Below are positions 17,785 to 26,703 of a stretch of 64,000 nt of DNA, piece after piece; positions within the stretch are counted from its first letter, which is position 1, and every line of letters starts with the position of its first letter. The stretch is from CAVSUZ01 sp963791885 (GTDB taxonomy: Bacteria; Pseudomonadota; Alphaproteobacteria; Acetobacterales; Acetobacteraceae). The notes below the pieces were generated by a model. The model did not search any database, was not told the origin of the DNA, and was given only the letters and a program-made list of their open reading frames with translations. Made by a program: the position numbers and the translations under genes. Location: assembly GCA_963791885.1 (NCBI GenBank), contig CAWBUL010000004.1, forward strand, positions 1,178,001 to 1,242,000, in the 5' to 3' direction.

Positions 17785-18077
17785 CCCCCGAACGAAACTG
17801 AGAACTTCTGGCGCTGGTGCGTCAGGTCCGCCCTGGCGGCCTTGGCCAGATGCGCCTTCGGGCCCGATATCCTCACCTCGCTCGGGCTGACCACCACCCG
17901 CTGTATGAACATCCGGAGATAAGCCCGCTTCAGCTCAACCGGACCCGTTTTCAGCATCTCTCGCATCCTGGTTCCAAACGCTCGAGTTTCGCCGGGGTGA
18001 TGGAGGGCATACCGGCGGCTCCCGAGAGCGAGACCAGAGAAATCTGCTCTTCCAGCCTGGCACGCTTGGTCTTGTAG
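17772..18077 (-). pseudogene. C-terminal relic of a large serine recombinase at tRNA-Glu
   Basis: The minus strand reads a coiled-coil segment (YKTKRARLEEQISLVSL) and then, after a one-base shift near 17967, MREMLKTGPVELKRAYLRMF and VEVRI-like SPSEVRISGPKAHLAKAA. This is the C-terminal end of large serine recombinases found in alphaproteobacterial islands. The stop lies at 17772, inside the tRNA-Glu 3' end, so the coding end was formed at the integration junction. The upstream part is cut at 18078 by the IS21 element, and its N-terminal half is not found on the other side of that element. Confidence 0.65.
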
Positions 18078-18149
18078 TGTTGATTTTCGCTGAGAACTGA
18101 CCCGGGTTTTCCACCGAGAACTGACCCGGGTGAATTTATGGTTTGCGGG

Positions 18150-18941
18150 TCATACCGGGGTCAAGTTCTTGGCCTTTTCCTTTCGGCCCTTGTTGGCGGC
18201 CGAGCTGGCTTTGAAGCGGAAGCTGTCATTGCCGGTTTCCACGATGTGGCAGTGGTGGGTGAGGCGGTCGAGCATGGCGGTCGTCATCTTAGCGTCGCCG
18301 AACACGTCAGCCCATTCGCTGAAGCTCAGGTTCGTGGTGATGACCACAGAGGCCCGTTCGTAAAGCTTGCTCAGCAGGTGGAAAAGCAGCGCGCCGCCGG
18401 AGGGGCTGAACGGCAGATAGCCCAATTCATCGAGCATTACGAGGTCGCACCGCATCAGCCGATCCGCGATCTGACCCGATCGGCCCTGAGTTTTCTCCTG
18501 CTCCAGCGCATTGACCAGGTCGACGGTCCCGAAGAACCGAACCTTTTTGCGATGGTGTTCAACCGCCTGCACGCCAAGCGCCGTGGCGATGTGGGTCTTG
18601 CCGGTGCCCGGACCGCCGACGAGGACCACGTTGTCGGCGTTTTCGATGAACTCACACCGGTAAAGCTGGCGCACCAGGGCTTCATTGGTTTCGCTGGACG
18701 CAAAATCAAAACCGCTCAGATCCTTGTAGACGGGGAAGCGCGCCGCCTTCAGCTGGTAGGCAACCGATCGAACCTCGCGCTCGGCGGTTTCCGCCTTGAG
18801 CAGCTGTGAGAGAATGGGGACGGCCGAATTGAACGCTGGCGCGCCCTGCTCCATCAGCTCGCCCGCGGCTTGCGCCATGCCAAACATCTTCAGGCCGCGC
18901 AGCATCACGACAATCGCCGCCCCGGCCGGATCATGACGCAT
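18150..18941 (-). CDS. istB: IS21 helper ATPase IstB
   Basis: 263 aa AAA+ ATPase related to DnaC that helps the IS21 transposase select targets. Walker A is VGGPGTGKTH, Walker B LVMLDELGYL, and the sensor region ERASVVITTNLSFSEWADVF is conserved. I chose MRHDPAGAAIV at 18941, since the longer frame to 18995 has no family-like residues. The start overlaps the end of the istA frame by 11 bases, the usual arrangement for coupled translation. Confidence 0.92.
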   Translation of the reverse strand: MRHDPAGAAIVVMLRGLKMFGMAQAAGELMEQGAPAFNSAVPILSQLLKAETAEREVRSVAYQLKAARFPVYKDLSGFDFASSETNEALVRQLYRCEFIENADNVVLVGGPGTGKTHIATALGVQAVEHHRKKVRFFGTVDLVNALEQEKTQGRSGQIADRLMRCDLVMLDELGYLPFSPSGGALLFHLLSKLYERASVVITTNLSFSEWADVFGDAKMTTAMLDRLTHHCHIVETGNDSFRFKASSAANKGRKEKAKNLTPV

Positions 18942-20462
18942 GGCGGGCCTCCTGTAGCTTCTCGCGCAGGGCATCGTAGCGTTCGACGTCGGCACGTGGC
19001 TCCCGGTCCAGGGCCAAGGCCTGCGGAGCCGCGATCATTGCTGTGGCCGTGGATTTGCCGTCGATCAGCCGGTGCAACATGTTCAGCACGTGCGTCTTTG
19101 TCGGCGCTCCATCACTCAGCGCCAGTTCGACGGCACACAACACCGCATCTTCACCATGGTGCAGGACGAGGGCAAGAATCTCCACCATCTCCCGGTCGCC
19201 TCCGGGCTGCTTGAGAAGGTGCTGTTGCAGCCGCTTGAACGCTTCCGGCAATTCGGCGAACGGCGCGCCATTACGCAGACTCCCGGCTTGCGCTGGATCA
19301 CCGCGAGATAGTGGTGCCAATCATAGATGGTGCGGCCGGGCAGATGATGCGACCGCTCGATGAGCCGCGCGTGTTCGCAGATGACTTGCCCTTCGGCAAC
19401 GACAACGACGCGGCCTGGATAAACCCTTAAGCTGACGCGATGATTGGCGAAGGACGCGGGCACGCTGTAGCGGTTGCGATCAAAGTGAACGAGGCAGGTG
19501 GGCGAAACGCGTTTGCCGTATTCAACAAAACCATCGAACGGTCTGCCAACGGCCATCAGGCATCCGACTTCACTTTGCCACGCATCGAATATCGAGCCTT
19601 GCTGGCTGCCGTGTGGAATCTCGCGCCATAGCGCTTGGCAGCGTTGTTCCAGCCAGTCGTTCAAGTCAGCCAGCGTCACAAAACGCGGCATGGTCTGCCA
19701 CAGCCGATGACGCGCGTCCTGGACATTCTTCTCGATCTGACCCTTCTCCCAGCCTGAGGCCGGATTGCAAAAGTCAGCATCGAAAAGGTAGTGGCTGGCC
19801 ATCGCGGCAAAGCGTGCATTGACCTGGCGCTTCTTGCCGACGCCAACTTGGTCAACAGCCGTTCTCATATTGTCGTAGATGCCGCGGCGCGGCACGCCGC
19901 CAAGCACCCGGAACGCATGATGATGCGCGTCGAACAGCATCTCGTGCGTCTGCAGCGGATAGGCCCGGACAATGAAGGTGCGGCTGTAGCAAAGCTTGAA
20001 GTGCGCAGCTTGCAGCTTGGTCCGTTCGCCGCCGATAACGGCCCACTCCTCGCTCCAGTCGAACTGGAAAGCTTCGCCCGGCTGGAAAATCAGCGGAACA
20101 AAGGCCCCGCGGCCGGTCGTCTGCTGCTCCCGCTGCCGATGCTCCTTCCAGGTGCGGGCGAACGCCGCAACACGGCCGTATGAACCTTCAAACCCGAGGG
20201 CGGCCAGATCCGCATGCAACCGCTTGATCGTCCGCCTCTGCTTGCGCGGCCTGCCGCTCTCTAGCTTTAGCCAGGCCGACAGTTTCTCGGCGAACGCGTC
20301 CAGCTTGCTGGGCCGCTCCGGCACCTTGAAGGCCGGTTCCACCACGTCGCCCCGCAAGTATTTGCGGATGGTGTTCCGCGATAGCCCAGTCCTGCGGGCG
20401 ATCTCCCGTATCGAAAGCTGGTCTCGAAGCGCCCAGCGACGGATCACGCTCAGTAACTCCAT
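18931..20462 (-). pseudogene. istA: IS21 transposase IstA, one-base frameshift
   Basis: The HTH domain reads LSIREIARRTGLSRNTIRKYLRG. The DDE core contains FQFDWSEEWAVIGG (first Asp), RRGIYDNMRTAV (second Asp) and GWEKGQIEKNVQDAR (Glu). Start ATG at 20462 with GGGAG upstream. At about 19282 the frame breaks after YLAVIQRKPG. The C-terminal helices (LRNGAPFAELPEAFKRLQQH) continue in the next frame to 18931, overlapping istB. One added base in a G run yields 510 aa, the normal length. If real, the shift removes the C-terminal domain and the element is not self-mobile. Confidence 0.85.
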
Positions 20463-20568
20463 GCTTATCACTCCCGTGGACCCCGCTGAAAACAGCCGGG
20501 GCGAGGTCAAAACATGGGTCAATTCTCAGTGGAAATTTGCCACCTGGTGGGTCAGTTCTCGATGAAAC

Positions 20569-20850
20569 TCAACACCTCGTCTGACTAAAGCCGCCGGCCA
20601 GGTGCCTGTATCCGACCGCTTCAGTCTGAAGCTCAACTTGCAGAAGTCTAGCGTGAAGATCAAACAGACGGCCATACCGGAGCGCTTCCAGCCTTGACCT
20701 CCGTTTCTCGGGGCGGTCACGAATAGCTCGCAGAGCTACAGCGATTCGCTCGGCCCAGAAAGGATCCGGGATCACGCCCGCGTCCGGCCAACACGTCCGA
20801 AACAGCTGATGCACGCTTTCAGCAGTGATCAGATCGGGGGCCGGTTTCAT
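20569..20850 (-). CDS. Hypothetical protein truncated by IS21
   Basis: 93-residue frame beginning MKPAPDLITAESVHQLFRTC, with a helical, Arg/Leu-rich body (WAERIAVALRAIRDRPEKRR). Its stop codon is supplied by the inverted repeat of the IS21 element (TGA inside TGTTGA), so the original C-terminus was probably lost. No recognised family. It lies between the island boundary and the exopolysaccharide locus. Confidence 0.45.
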   Translation of the reverse strand: MKPAPDLITAESVHQLFRTCWPDAGVIPDPFWAERIAVALRAIRDRPEKRRSRLEALRYGRLFDLHARLLQVELQTEAVGYRHLAGGFSQTRC

Positions 20851-20858
20851 GCGCGGAA

Positions 20859-21833
20859 TCAGCCACGCTGCCGCGACTTCCTTATATTTCGCCCAAACCC
20901 GACCGATGAGCAGCGTGTGATCACATCGCGACGAAGCACTCTACAAAAAAGGATCAGGGCCCCAAGGGGTAGAATTGCAATACTGGAGGGTTCAGGCAGA
21001 GCGTTGATCTGCGATACTGCTGCAACCTCCTGATCCCAGTAGGATGGAAGATAGCCAAATGGATTAGCCCCACTGTCATCGGTAACATAAACATCACCGG
21101 CATTGAATTGAACCGCTTTTGTTAGGTCCGCAACGAGGGAAGACACTGGCGCGCTGTATATAATGTTGCTGAACCGATCACTTGTATATCCAAGGAACCA
21201 GGTTGACGTGCCAGGGTAAGAGCTGAAGCCACCCGGGCCCGAGTCCGGACCTTCGAATATGTTGAACGTATCTGCTACAGAGAGATATTGGGCGGGCGAC
21301 AAATCACCTAACGAGGGCTGGCCAGGATTGCCCATAACAAGACAGGAGGGACACAAGCCTCGAGCATAGGTTTCCAGTTGGTCGTAATACCCGACTGTGG
21401 CCGTGCTGAGAGTCATCACATCGAAGAAGAACCCTTGAATGAGGGATCCATACTGCACCACGTACGTTGATAGTTCCTGCTCCACTTCGCTCAATGGTAC
21501 GGTCCCGCCGCCGGTATATGCATAGGCGACTATCTGTCCTCCCGCTTTTTCTACTTGGGTCATCGCCTGTACATAGTTCGGATCTGGGGGACCGGGCGCA
21601 GGGCCGCTGTTAGGATTGAATATTGCAATGAGCGGGACGCTTGCACTCGCCGAGCTTAGGCTGCTCCATCCGTCACCGACCCCACCGGGCCCGCCGGTTC
21701 CTGGATAAAAATAGGCTGGAACGAGCAGCCCCAGCACCCCCGCGACGGCTGGCCCAGCGTGAAAACAGCACATAGAGATCAGGAGCGGCAACGCGAACAG
21801 AACCGAGCGCATCCAGCTCCGCGATTTAACCAT
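20859..21833 (-). CDS. Spherulation-specific family 4 (GH135-like) secreted glycosidase with PEP-CTERM tail
   Basis: 324 aa from the ATG at 21833, which has GGGGG 8 bases upstream. The signal peptide (FALPLLISMCCFHAGPAVAG) is followed by the spherulin-4 fold start LGLLVPAYFYPGTGGPG, then PLIAIFNPNSGP, GGQIVAYAYTGGG, and the acidic LIQGFFFDVM and DTFNIFEGPD segments expected to hold the catalytic acids. Fungal Sph3 (GH135) cleaves N-acetylgalactosamine-containing polysaccharide. Near the end, LPEPSSIAILPLGALILF plus RVLRR is a PEP-CTERM-type sorting signal, though 20 extra residues follow it. It is the last gene of the pel-type operon, so it likely trims or releases the polymer. Confidence 0.75.
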   Translation of the reverse strand: MVKSRSWMRSVLFALPLLISMCCFHAGPAVAGVLGLLVPAYFYPGTGGPGGVGDGWSSLSSASASVPLIAIFNPNSGPAPGPPDPNYVQAMTQVEKAGGQIVAYAYTGGGTVPLSEVEQELSTYVVQYGSLIQGFFFDVMTLSTATVGYYDQLETYARGLCPSCLVMGNPGQPSLGDLSPAQYLSVADTFNIFEGPDSGPGGFSSYPGTSTWFLGYTSDRFSNIIYSAPVSSLVADLTKAVQFNAGDVYVTDDSGANPFGYLPSYWDQEVAAVSQINALPEPSSIAILPLGALILFCRVLRRDVITRCSSVGFGRNIRKSRQRG

Positions 21834-21956
21834 TTGTTTGCCCCCAAGGATTGACAACGGCTTGCTCCGGACCGGCCGCCTCGGGAAGAGCCAATCTGGT
21901 CGCAGCGCATCCACATGTAGAATGATAACCAACTCAATGCAAATTAACAGAGTGCT

Positions 21957-22830
21957 TTACGCTTCGGGTTCCGGGAAGATTCGGTCCAGCAGCCTGTTCG
22001 CCACGTAGGGACTATGGCTTAGCGTCCGCTCTCGCCGATAGATTTCCCTAACCGTTGGGTCATCTGTCATATTCCAATAGTCGAGGCTCAGCAGAGGCAT
22101 CTCGGGCCGCCGCTGAACGAGCGGAGCAAGCGTCGCGACTTGTCGCACCACGTCGGCTATTGGGTCTCCATCGCCACTTTCCAGTTTGTTCGTCAAGTAC
22201 TGTCAAAAGACTTTCCATAACAAGACAGTCTATAAACATGATAAGCCGAGGTAGAGAAGAATAGCCCCGGTTCAGCATAAGGAATAAGCTCGGATATCGA
22301 CTCCGAATAGCAAGTACCAGATCGATCCCCGCATCACACATTCCTTTATTATTCTTGGGCTGCATTTGTTCCAAATAGATTGGAGTATCGAGCGTGTCCA
22401 AAAATACTCCATCGAAGCCTAATTCAACAATTCGGGGAAGAGCGTGATCAGGTACAAGCTGCTTCCACCCGGCGTTCCTAACATCGACGCGCAAAGTGTC
22501 GGGCCACGCGCTATTCGCTTCCAGCAATGCCTTGGGAGAAACCTCCTTATATAAGGGGTCTGTCATTCTGATCTCTGCCAGACTGAGATAGGCGCAGACG
22601 CGTGCCCCCTTTTCTCTGACAGATGAGACAGAGCCGCGGAATCCGGGGTCCAAAACAACGATGTCATAGCTTGATAGTGCTCGTTCGTCTGCGACGGGGC
22701 CGTACATGGCCACCCATTTGACAGATGTCCGTGCCTGCGCGGCGCGACCTGCAAGCTCTTGCTGCAACAGAGGTAGCGCCCAAATCGCAGACTCCAGCAG
22801 GGAACGTCGGTCAAATCGATGGATTATCAT
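21957..22830 (-). pseudogene. GH114-like (PelA N-domain/Ega3-like) hydrolase, one-base frameshift
   Basis: A TIM-barrel protein of the endo-alpha-1,4-polygalactosaminidase type. It has an N-terminal hydrophobic segment, then VKWVAMYGPVADERALSSYD, VVLDPGFRG, ARVCAYLSLAEIR, LRVDVRNAGWKQLV, and the catalytic strand FDGVFLDTLDT. Around 22203 one extra base breaks the frame; the C-terminal part (LTNKLESGDGDPIADVV to FPEPEA) follows in the next frame. Correction gives 290 aa. This corresponds to the hydrolase domain of PelA or fungal Ega3 without the deacetylase domain. The gene overlaps the end of the TPR gene region and is part of the pel-type operon. Confidence 0.7.
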
Positions 22831-22840
22831 GCGCACTCGA

Positions 22841-24220
22841 TCATCGGGCTGCCTGACTTAGATCAGCGAGAACGTCACGGTACGTGGCTTCGTCTCCAAT
22901 TTCACCGGCAAGACGTGCAAATTCCGGCAGGAGCAATGCGGGTAGTCCGCCGTCATGACGAAGATGAGAAAGATAATCGAAGACTGAGGATGGCGGGGCG
23001 ACTGCCTTCAGCAGACTCAACCAGATCCGCTGATCCGCCGGGGTCAGGTCTAGGGGAACGATCTGCTCGAGGACGAGCCTGGCCGAGGCAGGATCATTCT
23101 CTTCGTATGCCATTCGCGCCATCAGGAGAGGTCGTTGGCCCCGCAGCTCGGTGGACAAGCGGCTCCAGAAGGGTGCGAGGGATCCTACTCCGAACTGATC
23201 CGCCATCGCGTCAGCGAACCGAGCGATCGCTCTGGATGCTCCCGTATGATTCATGACCACGCCGAACGTCGCCCAGACGATTTCCGGCGCGTTCTGATCC
23301 AGGCAAGATGCGATAAACCCAGCAATCTCCTCGGCTGACGGGCGAGGATTCGTGCCGATCCACGTGCTAAGAAGATGGCGTGCAGTCGAAACCGCCCCGA
23401 TCCCCGCAAGCTCTTTGACCAGAAAGAATCGTATCTCCGGGTAGGAATTCGCAACCTGATCAGCGAGCGCGAAAGCCGGCCCATCAGATGCTGCTGGCAA
23501 GATTGCGAGGAGTAGTTGGTTGGAGAAATAAGGCGACCCCCAATTTTGGATCCACTGCCGCCCGAACCGAACGAGCAGATCAGGCTGGCGCGCTTCCACG
23601 AGGAACCCGGCAAGAAGCAGACGTGCGCGCAACGTCGCTTCCGGTGGCAGCGAATCCGATGTCACGTCTGCCCGTCGCAGTGTCTCAATGGCGGCCGCGA
23701 TATCGCCCCGTTGCTTTTGAAGTTCCGCTAAGCGAACAACGAGACCACTCCCAATGGTCAGGTCATTAGAGAAGCGGGTAAGAAGATCGAACTCCTCGCC
23801 TGCGCGGGCCTGGTAGGCGTAGAGCAAGGCGAGTTGGCGAATGTGCTGAGCATCGGGCTTCAATGAAAGGCCATCACGAAGGGCTTGCGTCTGTTGCGAA
23901 ATATCCCCAGTGCGCTCGTAGACAGTGGCCAGCGTGAAGTATGCCTCAGCGTCATCCGGTTGTAGAATGACATAGCGCTTAAGTAGATCAATGGCAGCTT
24001 GATCTTTACCGACATCCGCATAGGCTCGTCCAAGGGTTCCCAAGGTCTGTGGATCATGTGGGTTCTGAGCCAGCGCCGGCTCCAACGCCGCGATAACCCG
24101 TGCCTCGTCTCCCTCATCTCGCAGCATGGCAATCCACTCGCTGTGTCGGGGTACCATCAGCAAACCACCAGCAGCCACTGTGATCCCCACCAGGAGACTG
24201 AATCGGCTTGCCGGGGTCAT
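22841..24220 (-). CDS. TPR-repeat protein of the pel-type locus (PelB N-domain-like)
   Basis: 459 aa with one N-terminal membrane segment (FSLLVGITVAAGGLLMV) and tetratricopeptide helices throughout, for example AALEPALAQNPHDPQTLGTL, AIDLLKRYVILQPDDAEAY and LRDGLSLKPDA. In Pseudomonas, PelB couples a long TPR region to an outer-membrane barrel. Here no barrel part is present: the C-terminus stays helical. It is therefore a periplasmic scaffold at most. Position between pelG/epimerase and the hydrolase genes supports a role in guiding polymer or hydrolase partners. Confidence 0.65.
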   Translation of the reverse strand: MTPASRFSLLVGITVAAGGLLMVPRHSEWIAMLRDEGDEARVIAALEPALAQNPHDPQTLGTLGRAYADVGKDQAAIDLLKRYVILQPDDAEAYFTLATVYERTGDISQQTQALRDGLSLKPDAQHIRQLALLYAYQARAGEEFDLLTRFSNDLTIGSGLVVRLAELQKQRGDIAAAIETLRRADVTSDSLPPEATLRARLLLAGFLVEARQPDLLVRFGRQWIQNWGSPYFSNQLLLAILPAASDGPAFALADQVANSYPEIRFFLVKELAGIGAVSTARHLLSTWIGTNPRPSAEEIAGFIASCLDQNAPEIVWATFGVVMNHTGASRAIARFADAMADQFGVGSLAPFWSRLSTELRGQRPLLMARMAYEENDPASARLVLEQIVPLDLTPADQRIWLSLLKAVAPPSSVFDYLSHLRHDGGLPALLLPEFARLAGEIGDEATYRDVLADLSQAAR

Positions 24221-24247
24221 GTCGTTGTGTTTGCACCTTCCAATCAG

Positions 24248-25234
24248 TCAAACCACATAGTTATTCCCCCGAGCTACTTCAGGATTGGTCCGGAAGAACT
24301 CGATTGTCTGATGCAGTCCTTCGGCAATATCGACGCGGGGCCACCACCCGAGCCGGCTTCGCGCAAGGGTATTGTCGGACACAAGGCGCGTTACCTCACT
24401 CCGCTCTGGTCTCATGCGGTGCGCTTCTTGGACAATAGGCTTGTCGGCGCCGATTAAGTCGAGAATTTGCGCAGCAAACCACCCAACCGAGTGGCTTTCA
24501 CCGGTGCCCAGATTAATCGTAACCCCCTCAATACCAGGTGTTGCTGCGGCGGACAGGAAGCCTGCCACTGTATCCGAGACGAACGTCATGTCCCTCTCGG
24601 GAGTAAGCGAACCCAGCCTGATCTGGTCAGACTGAAGCGCCTGAGTGATGATCGTAGGAATGAATGCACGAGCACTTTGTCGTGGACCAAAGGTGTTAAA
24701 CGGCCTAAGCGTGACGACCGGTGTCCCGAAGGAGCGAAAATAGCTTTGGGCTAACTTATCGGCTCCAATCTTGGTTGCCGAGTAGGGGGACTGCCCCTGT
24801 AGAGGGTGATCCTCATCGATCGGTACTTTCAATGCAGTGCCGTACACCTCAGATGTGCTCGTGTGCACCATACGACCGACATCGTTCCGCCGAACAGCTT
24901 CCAGTACGTTCAACGTGCCTTCGACATTCGTCCGTACATAACTGCGGGGCGCTTCGTATGAATATGGAATGGCGATCAGAGCTCCAAGGTGCATAACGAT
25001 ATCCTGGCCACGCACGGCGCCTAGGATGAATTCGCTGTCTTCGATGTTGCCGCGAATAATGCGGATCGAGCGAAGGATCCTGAATTCAATAAATGCGAGG
25101 TTTCCATTCGCCGAATTCGAATCGTAGCGGACGAGAGCCGTGACGGACGCGCCCGCACAAGCGAGGGCTTCAGCCACGTGACTTCCGATGAAGCCGCCAG
25201 CCCCTGTCACAAGCACCTTTAATCCTGTCCACAT
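24248..25234 (-). CDS. NAD-dependent sugar-nucleotide epimerase/dehydratase (extended SDR)
   Basis: 328 aa. Rossmann motif VLVTGAGGFIGSHVAEAL, the HLGALIAIPYSYEAP block, STSEVYGTA, and the catalytic YSATKIGADK (Tyr-x3-Lys). RPFNTFGPRQSARAFIPTII is shared with the GDP-mannose/UDP-GlcNAc dehydratase-epimerase branch. I chose MWTGLKVLVTG at 25234; a longer frame to 25387 runs back into pelG. It probably makes the UDP-GalNAc or related precursor for the polymer. A second epimerase is encoded at 30122-31054. Confidence 0.8.
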   Translation of the reverse strand: MWTGLKVLVTGAGGFIGSHVAEALACAGASVTALVRYDSNSANGNLAFIEFRILRSIRIIRGNIEDSEFILGAVRGQDIVMHLGALIAIPYSYEAPRSYVRTNVEGTLNVLEAVRRNDVGRMVHTSTSEVYGTALKVPIDEDHPLQGQSPYSATKIGADKLAQSYFRSFGTPVVTLRPFNTFGPRQSARAFIPTIITQALQSDQIRLGSLTPERDMTFVSDTVAGFLSAAATPGIEGVTINLGTGESHSVGWFAAQILDLIGADKPIVQEAHRMRPERSEVTRLVSDNTLARSRLGWWPRVDIAEGLHQTIEFFRTNPEVARGNNYVV

Positions 25235-25253
25235 CGGAGTAGCCCCTTGAGGA

Positions 25254-26654
25254 TTATACATTAACCGTCCGCACAGACGTATTGTTGGTGATGAAGGCGT
25301 GATAAAGAAGCCAAGGTAGCTCCCGAACCAGGATTGCAAAAGCAAGCAGGAATGTGATTGCTGCTGCCAGCATCGCCCCATACCCATAGAACACTTGCCC
25401 GAGGCAGAGGAATAGCGCTGTCATAACTGGGTTCAGGATCGCATATATCGACACGACCAAAAGTGCTCGGCGACGAAGATCAAAATAGAGTAAAAAGAAG
25501 AAACAAAACATCGAGCTCGTGTGGAATGTCATTGCCATCAATGCCAGGCGAAGAATGCTCATGTAGCTGGGGCGAAGGCCGAGACTCGCCATAAAAACAA
25601 AGGATGATAGGATCATCATCGCGGCGACTACGGAAAGCGCTATAAACAGCGTTACGATCCCGGAGATAACACAGAGCCGGAGCTTATGGATCGATCCTTT
25701 GAGCTCACGCAAACTCGCCTTCTCCTCTATGCGTGTATAGAATCGCTGAAAAATCTCCGTAAAGTCTGTCTCCACGTGAACGAAGGCCACTGCGACAACG
25801 GGAATTGACGACATCTGGGCCCAGAACATTGCCGTATCGTAGCTCGGCATGGTGCGTAGGACACCGGCGACGGTCAGAGTGCCAATCGGCGCCCCAAACC
25901 ACATGACCACCTTGTCGGCCCAAATGCCGACCGCATAGGCCAACCCGGCAACCGGCAACTCCCAACGTGTGCCTACGGCCAGGCTGGGCCGAGATCCCGA
26001 CTGCGTGGAGAATCGGCGCACGAGGGCGTACAGTAGGATTGTATCCCCAATCGCGAAGGCAGCGTTAAAACCGAAAAGGAGACCTGCTGCATCCGGCGCG
26101 CGAAGCACGACTCCCTGAAGCAACAGGGAAACGGCAATCATCCCGAACCCGGCTAGTATGGCAGTCTGTGCCCTATACGCTCCCAGGAAGGGAATTAATA
26201 GCCACGATAATCCGATAAGGAATGCATCCTGTATCGCCGCGACCGCGACGGCGCCGTCCAGGCGCGCGGCAACAAGATAGAACGGTACCGCTGCCGTCGC
26301 CGTGAGGGCAAAGAATATTCCGAGAAGTACCAGGAATGTCTGTGGCACGACGCTTGGCTGATCCAAATACAATGCGTCAGAAATGAATCGTCCTGCAAAG
26401 AATCCTAGCGGGGTGGCCACAACGAAGGAAAAAAGCGAGTTGTAGATAACGATTGATCGGAATATCACGAGCTGGTCGCAATCGTTGGTACAACCAATCA
26501 TGCTTAGACCAAAAAGCCCGACCATAGTGAATATCCAGGGGCCGGCGACTAGCAACCCCGCATATACATAGGCAGCACCGATGATGGAGAGCGTTCGCCC
26601 CCTGGTCATGCGCTCGAGCATGACGTTGGGAGCCAGCCGCTGATCGCTACCCAT
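25254..26654 (-). CDS. pelG: PelG, inner-membrane exopolysaccharide transporter
   Basis: About 466 aa with roughly a dozen hydrophobic helices. The N-terminal segment IIGAAYVYAGLLVAGPWIFT matches the PelG signature (Ala-Gly-Leu then GPW), and WADKVVMWFGAPIG and AMFWAQMSSIPVVAVAFVHV are further PelG blocks. PelG is a MATE/Wzx-like protein that works with PelF to move the polymer across the inner membrane. The start is uncertain: ATG 26654 (MGSDQRL) is used, upstream ATGs at about 26672 are possible. It lies immediately downstream of pelF. Confidence 0.85.
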   Translation of the reverse strand: MGSDQRLAPNVMLERMTRGRTLSIIGAAYVYAGLLVAGPWIFTMVGLFGLSMIGCTNDCDQLVIFRSIVIYNSLFSFVVATPLGFFAGRFISDALYLDQPSVVPQTFLVLLGIFFALTATAAVPFYLVAARLDGAVAVAAIQDAFLIGLSWLLIPFLGAYRAQTAILAGFGMIAVSLLLQGVVLRAPDAAGLLFGFNAAFAIGDTILLYALVRRFSTQSGSRPSLAVGTRWELPVAGLAYAVGIWADKVVMWFGAPIGTLTVAGVLRTMPSYDTAMFWAQMSSIPVVAVAFVHVETDFTEIFQRFYTRIEEKASLRELKGSIHKLRLCVISGIVTLFIALSVVAAMMILSSFVFMASLGLRPSYMSILRLALMAMTFHTSSMFCFFFLLYFDLRRRALLVVSIYAILNPVMTALFLCLGQVFYGYGAMLAAAITFLLAFAILVRELPWLLYHAFITNNTSVRTVNV

Positions 26655-26703
26655 GCGTGGAAGAAGATGCATCATGTATCCGATTGGCCTGAACATACAG
26701 GTA

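Larger units (their letters stand above)
18078..20574 (-). mobile_element. IS21-family insertion sequence (about 2.5 kb)
   Basis: The ends are TGTTGATTTTC and, inverted at the other side, TGTTGAGTTTC, each followed by CGCTGAGAACTGACCC-like sequence. Multiple internal copies of GAGAACTGACCCGGG (18092-18106 and 18116-18130, with inverted relatives at 20516-20529 and 20549-20561) are the transposase-binding repeats typical of IS21. It carries istA and istB. No target duplication is visible: left flank CTTGTAG, right flank CCTCGTC. The interrupted recombinase does not resume on the far side. A deletion next to the element is the simplest explanation. Confidence 0.88.
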
